From assembly GCA_965262255.1 (NCBI GenBank), contig OZ253505.1, positions 930,001 to 994,000 of the forward strand: a stretch of 64,000 bases of DNA, in the 5' to 3' direction. This document shows, piece by piece, positions 1 through 9,400 of the stretch. The translations under genes and the position numbers were made by a program. Source of the DNA: JANQQC01 sp965262255. GTDB lineage: Bacteria > Pseudomonadota > Alphaproteobacteria > Caulobacterales > Hyphomonadaceae. Position 1 is the stretch's first letter, and each line of letters starts with the position of its first letter. The notes below the pieces were generated by a model. That model had not been told where the DNA came from, did not search any database, and worked only from the letters and a program-made list of their open reading frames with translations.

Positions 1-1422
1 GTGTGGATTGATCGAAATTTGTCGCTCGGCGGCTTCTTTCACAACTTTCAAATGATGATTAACCATAAACTGGCCGTCATGCCATTCGTAATGAGGAATG
101 CCTTTCTCATCAACCCACTTAATGTCACTCGCATCGGCAACGTATCCTGTCTTGACTTGTGTAACACCCAGACTTTTGTACAAATCAAAAGCAGCTTCCA
201 TCTGCTTTTCATAATTCGAAACATTGCCTGACGTTTCGTGATGACCAATGAGTTTTACGCCTTTCTCACTGGCATAATTTGCTACTCTAGTGAGATCAAA
301 GTCAGGATAGGGTTCAGTGAAACTAAACAAATCGCCATTGAAAAACCAGTCACCATCCCAGCCTTTATTCCACCCCTCTATCAAAACGCCGTCAAAACCA
401 TGTTCGTGAGCAAAGTCTATATGCCGAATGGCGTTTTCTGTCGTCGCACCGTGATTTTCACCCGACTCCCAAGTATTCTTTCCTATATGCATTGCCCACC
501 ATATACCGATGTACTTGCTTGGCTTAACCCATGATACGTCGCCAAGAACATTGGGTTCATTGAGGTTCAAGATCATGCGAGAATTTGCCAAAGCCGCAGC
601 ACTAGGAGCGATTTGAATAGTCCGCCATGGTGTCACAAAAGCACCCGACTTCTTGACCGCTATTCCATCTGACCAAGGTCGCAATTCGGCCTTTAAGTTG
701 CCGTCCCGTTGTTGCCTTAGCGTCATGCTCGCATAGTCCACCAAAGCTGCTTCGTGAATCGAAACATGAACGCCGTTTCCCTGTCGCAAAGTATAGGGAG
801 TCAGAACAAGAGATGCCTGCTCTCGAACGGGTGTCGTCTGATAAATGTACTCTAAGCGGTTATACCCGTCGCCTTTGAGCCACCAAGCTGTCGCGTCGCC
901 TGGCACTGTAAATTCCGTAAGTTCATCAATGATATTGCAGGAACTTCCACAAACTGAGTCTGGAATTTTATACCTAAAACCCAAACCATCATTGAAGACT
1001 CTAAACTCTAAAGTGTATCCATAATTCGGACGCGAGACGGACTCAAAGTCAATCTCTATTCCGTAGTGGTAATCTCTTATAACTTTTGCCTCTCCCCAAG
1101 GCTGTTCCCAAGTTGAATTGTGTTCACCTGTTCTTCGCACATCTGAAATTTTATAACCATAATCTAGTGGGGCCTTGGATTGGAAACGCATTCCAAAAGC
1201 CGAAGAGGCAATCGTTAATTGACCGTTGTAGGTAACTGAATAGCTCGGTCGACCGTCCAAATCCGTCACATTGACGAGAATTAATCGATTGGGCGAGCCA
1301 AAAGTTATAGACTGAGGAGCAAAATCTGTGTCGACAATTTGTGGTGCATACACTGTGTCTTCGCAGCTTGAAATTAAAGCAAGCCCAAACACAAAACCAA
1401 CAAAGATGCTTAATTGTTTCAT
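1..1422 (-). CDS. GH97 family alpha-glucoside hydrolase, SusB-like lipoprotein (3' end cut by window)
   Basis: The minus strand is open from the ATG at 1422 to the window edge, 474 codons without a stop, so the C-terminus is missing. The N-terminus has a lipoprotein signal (MKQLSIFVGF..., lipobox LISSC, Cys20). An N-terminal beta-sandwich-like region is followed by TIM-barrel blocks typical of glycoside hydrolase family 97: IGIWWAMHIGK, LIEGWNKGW, PYPDFD, HHETSGN and VKTGYV. These match Bacteroides SusB, including the conserved Glu of HHETS. Retaining GH97 galactosidases carry a nucleophile Asp where KTGYV occurs here, so an inverting alpha-glucosidase is inferred. The remaining catalytic Glu residues would lie beyond the edge. 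It probably acts on malto- or related oligosaccharides in the periplasm. It is divergent from the TonB receptor at 1700. Confidence 0.88.
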   Translation of the reverse strand, partial: MKQLSIFVGFVFGLALISSCEDTVYAPQIVDTDFAPQSITFGSPNRLILVNVTDLDGRPSYSVTYNGQLTIASSAFGMRFQSKAPLDYGYKISDVRRTGEHNSTWEQPWGEAKVIRDYHYGIEIDFESVSRPNYGYTLEFRVFNDGLGFRYKIPDSVCGSSCNIIDELTEFTVPGDATAWWLKGDGYNRLEYIYQTTPVREQASLVLTPYTLRQGNGVHVSIHEAALVDYASMTLRQQRDGNLKAELRPWSDGIAVKKSGAFVTPWRTIQIAPSAAALANSRMILNLNEPNVLGDVSWVKPSKYIGIWWAMHIGKNTWESGENHGATTENAIRHIDFAHEHGFDGVLIEGWNKGWDGDWFFNGDLFSFTEPYPDFDLTRVANYASEKGVKLIGHHETSGNVSNYEKQMEAAFDLYKSLGVTQVKTGYVADASDIKWVDEKGIPHYEWHDGQFMVNHHLKVVKEAAERQISINPH

Positions 1423-1646
1423 AGGTGAAACTCCCATATTCATCGAGTCAAATATCCTAAATCCAAGACTGCGACCACAATGTAAGGCAATGCAGTCTCT
1501 CACGAAATTTTTGAAAACCTCAACTTTATGTTAGCGCTTGATACAGCGAAAACTGACAAGATGACATTATAACCATTTTTGCTTAACTATAAAATCACTG
1601 TGGGACAATTTATACTCTAAACGTCTATAGAATCCTTGCAAATTTT

Positions 1647-1663
1647 ATGTTATATTATAACAT
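1647..1663. promoter_or_regulatory. Candidate Zur box upstream of the TonB receptor
   Basis: A perfect 17-bp palindrome, ATGTTATA-T-TATAACAT, lies 36 bp before the ATG of the His-rich TonB receptor. It matches the core of the proteobacterial Zur operator (TGTTATA-n-TATAACA) as I know it. The surrounding intergenic region (1423-1699) is very AT-rich and holds nothing else recognisable. Zinc-dependent repression of the receptor is inferred; no zur gene is in the window. Confidence 0.7.
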
Positions 1664-1699
1664 TACTAATTGTAATTCTAACCTACTGTTTGTCCAATT

Positions 1700-3898
1700 A
1701 TGCTTAATTTCAAAAACCCGCTGCCAGCTGGCCTAACCAAAGAATTGGCATACCTAGCTGCAGTTTACATCGGTGTGCTTGTACCACTTAGTTATAGCCA
1801 AGCGATTGCTCAATCGGCAGATTCGTCTTCCGAAACCTCTACGTCGGAGATGTCAAATCGTGACAACTTTGAGGAAGAAGAGCAACAGCAAAACGATACT
1901 GCGCAAGCAGATCGACAACAAACCATAGTTGTCTCTGGAACCGGAATTCCACGGTCTATAGACCAGTGGGTGAATCCGGTAAAAGTCCTTGAACGAAGCG
2001 ATATCATACGACGGCTAAAAACAACTTTGGGCGATACACTAGCAGATGAACCGGGCGTTTCGACAACTTTTTTCGGAACTGGAGCCAGTCGACCTATAGT
2101 GAGAGGATTAGGTGCCGAGCGCGTCCTCGTTCTATCAAACGGTCTTGGCACCATAGACGTTTCGGTAACATCACCAGATCACCAAGTTTTAGCAGATGGT
2201 ATTGATGCTGAACGTATTGAAGTATTGCGTGGCCCGGCCGCTTTGGCTTATGGAGGTCAAGCTATTGGTGGCGGAGTAAACGTGCTTGACAGTCTAATCG
2301 CTCGCGAAAAGCCAGCAAGAAATTGGGCAGGGGAAGCCTTTACGGCGTTTAGCTCAGTTAGCGACGGAAATGATAGTGGTATCGTCGTCAAAGGGACTCA
2401 AGACGATCAACAATTTGTTTATTCGTTTTCCGCGTCAATTCGAGATCATAATGATTACTCGATTCCTGGTAGTGCTGAATCGGAATACTTACACGAAGAA
2501 GAGGAGGACGACCATGAGGATTCGGGGAAGGCCGAAAATACATATGTATCAACGAAGTCATTTGCAGGCGGATTAAGCTGGGTCGGGGATCGCGGCTTCG
2601 TCGGATTTGGACTTCGCGACTACTCAACCAAGTACGGATTACCAGGACATGGCCACCACGAAGAAGAGGAAGAGGATGACCACGATGAGGAAAATCCGCT
2701 TGTCGATTTAGAGCAGACGAAGTTTGAAATGCACGGTGAATGGACTTTTGACCGTATGTATTTTTCCAAAATTTCTGGCTCAGCAAGTTTTGCAGACTAT
2801 AAACACATAGAGTTTGAAGCCCCTGGCGAAGCCGGGACAACCTTCCAAAACGAAGGATTTGAAGCGAGTTTTCGAACTGGTCATAATCTAGATTTTCCTT
2901 TGGTTACAGGCATAAATTTCTCGAAAAAAACTATCGCCGCGACAGGAGAAGAAGCGTTTTTATCAAGCACAGACACGTCTTTATTTGGTTTATTTGCCCA
3001 TGCAGCAAGTTCGAAAAGTATAGGACTGGGATGGGAGGCTGGGTTAAGGATCGAAAATTCGTCATTTGACAACGTGACTAAAGGATCAAAGGATTTCAGT
3101 CTTATTAGTAGCTCAGGTGGTTTTACATGGCGTGATGAGACGGGGTTGGTTCTTGGTGCGCAACTCAGCTTATCAGAACGTTCGCCAAACGAAAGTGAAC
3201 TTTTTGCTCGTGGTCCCCACCTTGCGACGCGCCAGTACGAAGTTGGTAACAAAGAATTATCGAAAGAAAAAGGTCTAAGTTTGGAAGGATCTGTTCGCCT
3301 GACTAGAGACAGAATCAGTATGGGGCTAAATGCGTACGCTTACAATTTCGATAACTTCATATACCTAAATCCCGGAGAAATCGAACACAACAACCAAACC
3401 GTAACTATCATAGATGACCTAAGAGTCCATAAGTACGAGCAAAACGGCGCAGAATTTCGTGGAGGAGAGATTTTCGTCATCTGGGATGCCTCGGAACGCG
3501 GTTTGTTTGAAGCTGCTTGGCAAATTCGGCTTGATATAGATTTTGTAAACGCTCAGTTAGACGATGGGACAGATGTTCCTCTGGTTCCGCCGATGTCTGC
3601 CCTCTTACAAGTAAGTTCTGAAAGCGAATTGTGGAAGGTAGAAAGTTCATTGAAAATTGTCTCTGAGAAGGATGCAATCACGGCGCGTCAATTCAAAACA
3701 GACGGATACAGCGAATTGGGCCTATACGGCGAACTCGCATTGTCGGCCTTAGGGAATGACTTCAGGGAGGGAGCGCGAGGATTCATTGATATTAGAAATG
3801 TATCAGACGAGGAAATACGATACTCCACTTCGGTGCTGAAGGATTACATTCCTGCCCCGGGTATCAATTATCGAGTCGGAATTCGATGGAATTTCTAG
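1700..3898 (+). CDS. TonB-dependent receptor with His/acid-rich loops, probable zinc receptor (ZnuD-like)
   Basis: Outer-membrane receptor of 732 residues with a Sec signal (cleavage likely after AIAQ), a plug domain starting near TIVVSGTGIPR (IVRGLGAERVLVLSNG; ERIEVLRGPAALAYG; GGGVNVLD) and a beta-barrel ending in the aromatic GIRWNF. Two extracellular-loop candidates are packed with metal ligands: HEEEEDDHED near residue 264 and GHGHHEEEEEDDHDEEN near 317. Such His/Asp/Glu loops are characteristic of the ZnuD zinc receptor group. The Zur-like palindrome just upstream supports zinc. Copper or another divalent metal is the alternative. No clear Shine-Dalgarno precedes the ATG. No TonB/ExbBD or Znu ABC genes are nearby. 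Confidence 0.85.
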   Translation: MLNFKNPLPAGLTKELAYLAAVYIGVLVPLSYSQAIAQSADSSSETSTSEMSNRDNFEEEEQQQNDTAQADRQQTIVVSGTGIPRSIDQWVNPVKVLERSDIIRRLKTTLGDTLADEPGVSTTFFGTGASRPIVRGLGAERVLVLSNGLGTIDVSVTSPDHQVLADGIDAERIEVLRGPAALAYGGQAIGGGVNVLDSLIAREKPARNWAGEAFTAFSSVSDGNDSGIVVKGTQDDQQFVYSFSASIRDHNDYSIPGSAESEYLHEEEEDDHEDSGKAENTYVSTKSFAGGLSWVGDRGFVGFGLRDYSTKYGLPGHGHHEEEEEDDHDEENPLVDLEQTKFEMHGEWTFDRMYFSKISGSASFADYKHIEFEAPGEAGTTFQNEGFEASFRTGHNLDFPLVTGINFSKKTIAATGEEAFLSSTDTSLFGLFAHAASSKSIGLGWEAGLRIENSSFDNVTKGSKDFSLISSSGGFTWRDETGLVLGAQLSLSERSPNESELFARGPHLATRQYEVGNKELSKEKGLSLEGSVRLTRDRISMGLNAYAYNFDNFIYLNPGEIEHNNQTVTIIDDLRVHKYEQNGAEFRGGEIFVIWDASERGLFEAAWQIRLDIDFVNAQLDDGTDVPLVPPMSALLQVSSESELWKVESSLKIVSEKDAITARQFKTDGYSELGLYGELALSALGNDFREGARGFIDIRNVSDEEIRYSTSVLKDYIPAPGINYRVGIRWNF

Positions 3899-4045
3899 GT
3901 TTGCGCATTTGATTCATTTAACTTTATAAGGACAGTCATCCATTGCTAGGTACGCGTTTTATCTTGTGATTGAAAGTTGTAACAGAACTCATGAATCTGT
4001 CAATATTCTTGCGAAAGACTGATTTCTCACGTATAAAAAGCCTGC

Positions 4046-5515
4046 ATGGCCAACGAAAAAACACAACAAGCCCAACCTATTTTGGATGGTGCTTACGGTA
4101 AAACTGGGTTTGCTTGGGCGTGGTTCGAGTGGGCGCGAAATCCCTACTACATATTGGTCGTAATATACGTCTTCGCTCCCTATTTTGCATCGGTATTAAT
4201 CGCTGGGGACTTACTGGCGAGCGGTGAGCTCAGTCACCTCGATCCGTCGGAAGCCCGCAATCAGGCAAATGCCAAAGGGCAATCTACTATCGCTAGCCTG
4301 ACAAAATGGGCGGGACTTGCCGCGGCCTTAACTGCTCCAATCTTGGGGGCGACTTTTGACCGAGGGTTGCGCCGAAAACCATTTATTGGACTGACATTTG
4401 CGGTTATTGCGCTTGGTTCATATTTGCTATGGTGGGCTGAGCCGGGCGAAAGCGGACTGGCCGTATGGCAAGTTATGACCATACTGATTATCGTTTACGT
4501 AAGTTACACATACTCAGAAGTTACCCATAACTCAATGCTGGCAGACTCCGCTAGACCAGAGTCAGTTCCGAATGTGTCAGGGTTAGGCTTAGCGCTAGGG
4601 AATGCGGCTGCGACCTTGATGTTCGTTGCTTTAGTCATATTCCTGTTTCTTCCCAACGATGTCGGATGGCCGTTCTCTGAGCCACTATTTGGATTAGATG
4701 CCTCGAAGTTCGAACATATTCGGATAGTTGGACCATTATGTGCTGTTTGGTTAGTCGTAATGATCCCACCGTTCTTTATGTACGCGAGAGACACAGGCGT
4801 TTCAGGAACTCCGGTCGTTCAATCTGTTGTCTCTGGATTCAACGGAATTGTTGATACTTTCAAGAAAGCTCGCCAACATAAAGAAGCCTTCAAGTTCCTT
4901 ATCGCAAGAACTATTTATGCAGACGGCATGGCCGCCTTACTTGCGTTAGTTGCCGTCTACGTCGCGCTGTTCTTGGAATGGACAATCACCGAATTAATTG
5001 CATCAGCGATTTCGGGGTCAATTTTTGCTACGCTCGGTGGCTTCGTCGGCGGTATACTAGATCGAAAGTTCGGGCCAAAAAATGCCTTGATAATTGAGTT
5101 AGTGGGGATCGTGGCTGTACTTTTTATCGGCTTGTCTTATACGCAGGACTCCCTATTCTATGGACTCGTTGATAACTGGATTATATGGAACAGCCCGATT
5201 TTTAATACGGCTTCCGATATCGGTTACCTTATTAATGGAGCGTTTCTCGCAGTATTTGCTACAGCAAACATATCATCTAGTCGAACCATGCTGATTCACG
5301 TAGCGCCAGCGAACATGCGAGGAGAATTTTTCGGTTTGTATGCGATTGCGGGAACAATTACAGTATGGTTAGGGCCTTGGATGGTACAACTCTTTACAGA
5401 ATGGTCGAAAGATCAGCGTATCGGAATGTCTGCAATTGCATTGCTTTTCTTTGGTGGATTATTGCTGTTGCTAAGAGTCCAAGAAAAAGAAATATCAGCA
5501 GAACGAGGATCTTGA
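4046..5515 (+). CDS. MFS transporter, UMF1/Atg22-like family
   Basis: Integral membrane protein of 489 residues with about 12 hydrophobic segments. The N-terminal block FAWAWFEWARNPYYILV and the block SYTYSEVTHNSML are typical of the Atg22-like (UMF1) branch of the major facilitator superfamily, whose bacterial members are uncharacterised effluxers or amino-acid/nucleoside carriers. The second half has a canonical loop, GGILDRKFGPKNA. Substrate unknown. It follows the zinc-type TonB receptor by about 150 bp on the same strand, but co-transcription is not shown. No good Shine-Dalgarno is visible before the ATG. Confidence 0.82.
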   Translation: MANEKTQQAQPILDGAYGKTGFAWAWFEWARNPYYILVVIYVFAPYFASVLIAGDLLASGELSHLDPSEARNQANAKGQSTIASLTKWAGLAAALTAPILGATFDRGLRRKPFIGLTFAVIALGSYLLWWAEPGESGLAVWQVMTILIIVYVSYTYSEVTHNSMLADSARPESVPNVSGLGLALGNAAATLMFVALVIFLFLPNDVGWPFSEPLFGLDASKFEHIRIVGPLCAVWLVVMIPPFFMYARDTGVSGTPVVQSVVSGFNGIVDTFKKARQHKEAFKFLIARTIYADGMAALLALVAVYVALFLEWTITELIASAISGSIFATLGGFVGGILDRKFGPKNALIIELVGIVAVLFIGLSYTQDSLFYGLVDNWIIWNSPIFNTASDIGYLINGAFLAVFATANISSSRTMLIHVAPANMRGEFFGLYAIAGTITVWLGPWMVQLFTEWSKDQRIGMSAIALLFFGGLLLLLRVQEKEISAERGS

Positions 5516-5601
5516 TTGGTCAGCAGTTACCATGTTTCGGTGATTATTATCCGCTATCTTCTATTGTCGAATAATTTTACTTCTAGTCAAACAATCCTCT
5601 A

Positions 5602-6129
5602 ATGTTTAACGAAATTCTAATTGGAACATTTATGTTGGTTGGTTCTAACCAAGCCATTCTTGACGGTTTGTACGATAACCTTCAGAATGCACCAACTGAA
5701 TCAGAGGCCGCCGAGATTGCTTCTGACATCCAATCTATATGGAATGAAAGCGGTTCTCCCACTGTTGATCTTATGATGCGGCAAGGAATAGAAGCAGAGC
5801 AACGGAAAGACTTCAAACTCGCCCGTTCCGTTTATGATCGCATAGTCATAATTGATCCTGACTACCACGAGGTTTGGTTTCGTCGTGCTCGGTTACATAT
5901 GCTTGAAGACAATTATTCGGAAGCCCTGCAAGACATGAATGCCACTCTCGAACGGGAACCGAGACATTACTATGCTTGGTTAGGTTTAGCAGCTATCGTT
6001 GAAAGACTAGGAGGCAAACACGAAGCCTTATTAGCTATAGAACAGTCTCTTGAGATTTATCCAGATTTTCTACCGGCTAAAGAAGTCGAAAAACGATTAA
6101 AACCAGAACTTGAAGGCCTTCCATTGTAA
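5602..6129 (+). CDS. Tetratricopeptide repeat protein
   Basis: A 175-residue protein. From about residue 55 it contains three consecutive TPR-like helical pairs (GIEAEQRKDFKLARSVYDR; WFRRARLHMLEDNYSEALQD; AWLGLAAIVERLGGKHEALL), each ending in the usual 'P.y' turn (IDPDYHE, REPRHYY, IYPDFLP). Similar short TPR proteins occur widely in alphaproteobacteria; their partners are generally unknown. The hydrophobic N-terminus (MFNEILIGTFMLVGSNQAIL) is short and could be a weak signal, or the true start could be the ATG at 5632. Function cannot be assigned beyond protein-protein interaction. Confidence 0.75.
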   Translation: MFNEILIGTFMLVGSNQAILDGLYDNLQNAPTESEAAEIASDIQSIWNESGSPTVDLMMRQGIEAEQRKDFKLARSVYDRIVIIDPDYHEVWFRRARLHMLEDNYSEALQDMNATLEREPRHYYAWLGLAAIVERLGGKHEALLAIEQSLEIYPDFLPAKEVEKRLKPELEGLPL

Positions 6130-6293
6130 GACGTTGCCGTCAAACACTTTTGCATTTGCTAGAACAAAAACTCGTCAAAAACATACTGCGACAATCTAAT
6201 TTGTGTAATAACACGGAAATCAACTAGCAATAGGACTCACCATGTTCTAAATCACCAACTAACCTTCAACCACAACCTAATTGGAATTTCAAA

Positions 6294-6554
6294 ATGGCCG
6301 ATGACACAACCACTAACTCGCTTGATGACTCTACAAAACAGGCTCTCCGCAATAGTGTCGAGCAGATAGAGAAACTGGAAGAAGAGAAAAAAGAAATAGC
6401 CGAACAAATCAAAGAGGTTTATGCAGAAGCTAAATCTTTCGGCTTTGATACCAAAGTTCTTCGACAAACTATAAGACTGCGCAAAATCGATCGCGCTGAA
6501 CGCGAAGAACAAGAAGAGCTATTAGAACTCTATCTGGATGCCCTTGGAGATTAA
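6294..6554 (+). CDS. gapR: GapR family DNA-binding protein (DUF2312)
   Basis: An 86-residue charged, coiled-coil protein. The block EQIEKLEEEKKEIAEQIKEV followed by YAEAKSFGFDTKVLRQTI is the hallmark of DUF2312. In Caulobacter the family member GapR is a nucleoid-associated protein that binds overtwisted DNA ahead of polymerases and stimulates type II topoisomerases. The family is essentially restricted to alphaproteobacteria and helps place this window taxonomically. The gene is convergent with lpd, with 30 bp between the stop codons. Confidence 0.92.
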   Translation: MADDTTTNSLDDSTKQALRNSVEQIEKLEEEKKEIAEQIKEVYAEAKSFGFDTKVLRQTIRLRKIDRAEREEQEELLELYLDALGD

Positions 6555-6584
6555 TTGTGTTGCTATATGGAAGGTGAGAACACC

Positions 6585-7985
6585 CTACATCTGCATAGTC
6601 CAGCCTTCTACCCCCATAGCAGCCTGTCTCACCGCTTCCGATAACGTAGGATGAGCGTGACATATCCTAGCGATATCTTCCGAGGCAGCGCCAAAAGCCA
6701 TGGCCACACAAACTTCGGCAATTAGTTCCCCTGTTCCCTTACCGATCATATGCACCCCTAAAATTCTATCTGTGTCCTTATCAGCAAGAAATTTTACAAA
6801 ACCTGCAGTTTCGTGATTTGTCCGCGCTCGCGAATTCGCTTGAAACGGGAACTTTCCTTTAGCATAAGAAATACCTTCTTCTTTCAACTGATCCTCTGTC
6901 TTACCCACCCAAGCAATTTCGGGTTCCGTATAAACCACACTTGGTACAAGATTGTAATCAACGTGACCGGCTTTGCCTGCAATGAGTTCCGCGACAGCAA
7001 CACCATCTTCTTCCGCTTTGTGGGCTAGCATTGGCCCGTCAATACAATCTCCAATAGCCCAGACTCCTGATGTAACTTTAAAGTTTTCCGTCGGGACAAC
7101 TCCTCTTTTGTCCGGTTTAACTCCAATGTTCTCAAGACCTAGATCAGCGGTAAACGGCCTGCGTCCGATAGCGACTACTACGACATCGGTTTCATAGGTC
7201 GAAGACTTTCCACCTTTTGCGGGTTCCATTGACAGTTTAAGCGACGACTTGCCTTTCTTCACTCCAGTTACCTTAGTTCCTAACTGAAATGTCAATCCTT
7301 GCTTTTCAAATGTTCGCTTCGCATCTCTTGCAATCTCGCTATCTGAACCTGGCATAATGCGATCCAAGAACTCAATAACATTTACTTTTGAACCTAATCT
7401 AGACCAAACGGATCCAAGTTCCAAACCGATAATGCCAGCACCGATCAAAGTTAAACGTTTTGGAACTTCCTTGAGTGAGATGGCCCCGATGTTCGAGACT
7501 ATTCTTTTTTCATCTACTTTGATGCCCGGCAATGGTGTCGCTTCTGAACCAGTTGCGATAACGATATTTTTTGTCGATAAAGTCTGCCTAGTGCCATCGT
7601 ATTTTTCAATTTCGACTTCACCAGTTTTCTTGATGAGACCTCGCCCTAGGAAATATTCCACTTTGTTTTTTTTGAATAGGTATTCGACTCCCTTCGTTAA
7701 TCCTTCAACAGCTTTATCCTTCTGTCCCATCATCTTCTCAAGATTGAGTGTCAGATCCGAGTATTCAATTCCCCATGCTGAATGTTCGTTCTTTGCCGAA
7801 GCAAAAGCATGCGATGCGTGAAGCAAAGCTTTAGACGGAATGCATCCAACATTCAAACACGTACCTCCCAAGGTGCTTCTTTTTTCGACACACGCCACTC
7901 TTAATCCGAGCTGACCAGCGCGAATAGCACAATTATAGCCACCCGGACCCGCTCCTATTATTACAATGTCGTATTGATCTGCCAT
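6585..7985 (-). CDS. lpd: Dihydrolipoyl dehydrogenase (E3)
   Basis: E3 flavoprotein of 466 residues that reoxidises dihydrolipoamide with NAD+ in the 2-oxoglutarate dehydrogenase complex. It has an N-terminal FAD dinucleotide fold (IVIIGAGPGGYN), the redox-active disulfide GGTCLNVGCIPSK (Cys43, Cys48), an NAD fold (LIGAGIIGLELGSVW) and the C-terminal dimer-interface His-Glu (HAHPTLSEAV). The ATG at 7985 is chosen over an upstream in-frame TTG at 8003 because AAAGG precedes it at suitable spacing and the family starts MADQYD. It is the last gene of the suc operon, 102 bp after sucB. Confidence 0.96.
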   Translation of the reverse strand: MADQYDIVIIGAGPGGYNCAIRAGQLGLRVACVEKRSTLGGTCLNVGCIPSKALLHASHAFASAKNEHSAWGIEYSDLTLNLEKMMGQKDKAVEGLTKGVEYLFKKNKVEYFLGRGLIKKTGEVEIEKYDGTRQTLSTKNIVIATGSEATPLPGIKVDEKRIVSNIGAISLKEVPKRLTLIGAGIIGLELGSVWSRLGSKVNVIEFLDRIMPGSDSEIARDAKRTFEKQGLTFQLGTKVTGVKKGKSSLKLSMEPAKGGKSSTYETDVVVVAIGRRPFTADLGLENIGVKPDKRGVVPTENFKVTSGVWAIGDCIDGPMLAHKAEEDGVAVAELIAGKAGHVDYNLVPSVVYTEPEIAWVGKTEDQLKEEGISYAKGKFPFQANSRARTNHETAGFVKFLADKDTDRILGVHMIGKGTGELIAEVCVAMAFGAASEDIARICHAHPTLSEAVRQAAMGVEGWTMQM

Positions 7986-8087
7986 AACTTTACCTTTGAC
8001 CAAAAATCATTACTCTAGAATACTATTGAGTGTGCAGAAAAGCGTTTTGCTCACTAATTTTGTAGCCATTATCTCCTACTTGTCACC

Positions 8088-9356
8088 TTAAACCTCTAGA
8101 AGTAGCCGTTTTGGGTCTTCTATTGCTTCTTTGACACGAACCAAAAACGTAACAGCGTCTTTACCATCTACAATTCTATGGTCGTAGGAAAGAGCAAGAT
8201 ACATCATCGGCCGAATAACTATCTCTTTGTTTACAACGACAGGTCGATCTTCAATTCTGTGCATTCCCAACACACCTGATTGGGGTGGGTTAATGATCGG
8301 AGTTGACATAAGCGATCCATAAACTCCACCATTAGAAATTGTAAATGTCCCACCCTGAAGATCATCCATAGCCAATTTACCGTCACGTGCTTTTCTACCG
8401 AGAGCTCCGATCGCTTTCTCAATATCTGCGATACTCATTTGATCTGCATCGCGAACAACCGGCGTTACCAAGCCTTTATCGGTTCCTACAGCAACACTGA
8501 TATTACAGTAATGTCGATATATGATGTCGGTGCCATCAATCTCGGCGTTGACCGCTGGGATTTCTTGCAAAGCTGCAACGGTCGCTTTAACGAAAAACCC
8601 CATGAATCCTAATTTTACATCATGCTTTTGAAGGAATACATCCTTGTATTCGGATCGCAAACTCATAATATTCGACATATCAACATCATTGAATGTCGTT
8701 AAAATGGCTGCCGTGTTTTGAGCTTCCTTGAGGCGGCTCGCAATAGTTTGACGCAAGCGAGTCATTCGTACACGTTCTACTCGGCCATCGTGCGATATTT
8801 CTTGTTTCGGTTTGAATGGCTTCTTTTCAACAGGTTTAGCAATAAAACTAAGAGCATCCGCTTTGGTCGCTCGTCCTCCTTTTCCAGACCCCGGAATAGA
8901 TTGCGGATCAAGCCCGGCTTCATTGGCAATGCGTCTTACAGAGGGAGCTACAGGACTGTCTGATGGGATTGATTGCACTTGTTGCACAGACGGAGCTACA
9001 GGACGTTCGCTTGTAACTGATGAGAATGATTGCACATGTTGCGCAGACGAGTCAGACTCGCTCTTTGGTGCTGACTCAGTTGCAGCAACGGGTTTTTTGT
9101 AAGCCGTGTTATCCCGACCGGATGCCTCTTTCATCTTTGCCAAGACGGCACCAATTTCAACCGTTTCCCCTTCAGGAACGATTATTTCTGAAAGTATTCC
9201 CGATAAGGGAGCTGCTACCTCTACAGAAACTTTATCAGTTTCGAGTGCAACAACGGCTTGGTCTTTATTGACATGATCTCCCAGACCAAACATCCACTGT
9301 CCAACAGTGGCCTCGGTAACACTTTCACCAAGTGTAGGAACGGATACTTCAGCCAT
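8088..9356 (-). CDS. sucB: Dihydrolipoyllysine-residue succinyltransferase, E2 of 2-oxoglutarate dehydrogenase
   Basis: E2 core protein of 422 residues. Domains in order: one N-terminal lipoyl domain with the lipoylated Lys42 in ETDKVSVEV; a flexible linker rich in Ser/Pro/Val/Gln with near repeats of the VAPSVQQVQS type; the peripheral subunit (E3/E1)-binding domain APSVRRIANEAGLDP; and a catalytic domain ending with SYDHRIVDG, which contains the active-site His and Asp. It transfers the succinyl group from lipoamide to CoA. It sits 44 bp downstream of sucA in the operon. Confidence 0.97.
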   Translation of the reverse strand: MAEVSVPTLGESVTEATVGQWMFGLGDHVNKDQAVVALETDKVSVEVAAPLSGILSEIIVPEGETVEIGAVLAKMKEASGRDNTAYKKPVAATESAPKSESDSSAQHVQSFSSVTSERPVAPSVQQVQSIPSDSPVAPSVRRIANEAGLDPQSIPGSGKGGRATKADALSFIAKPVEKKPFKPKQEISHDGRVERVRMTRLRQTIASRLKEAQNTAAILTTFNDVDMSNIMSLRSEYKDVFLQKHDVKLGFMGFFVKATVAALQEIPAVNAEIDGTDIIYRHYCNISVAVGTDKGLVTPVVRDADQMSIADIEKAIGALGRKARDGKLAMDDLQGGTFTISNGGVYGSLMSTPIINPPQSGVLGMHRIEDRPVVVNKEIVIRPMMYLALSYDHRIVDGKDAVTFLVRVKEAIEDPKRLLLEV

Positions 9357-9400
9357 TTTCTTGACTACCTTTTGAAGCTAATGGTTACAATATATATAGG

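Noticed and set aside
2490..2700. Repetitive GAAGAAGAGGA-type sequence resembling a short tandem repeat or CRISPR-like array
   Set aside because: It encodes the Glu/Asp/His-rich loops of the TonB receptor; there are no regular spacers.
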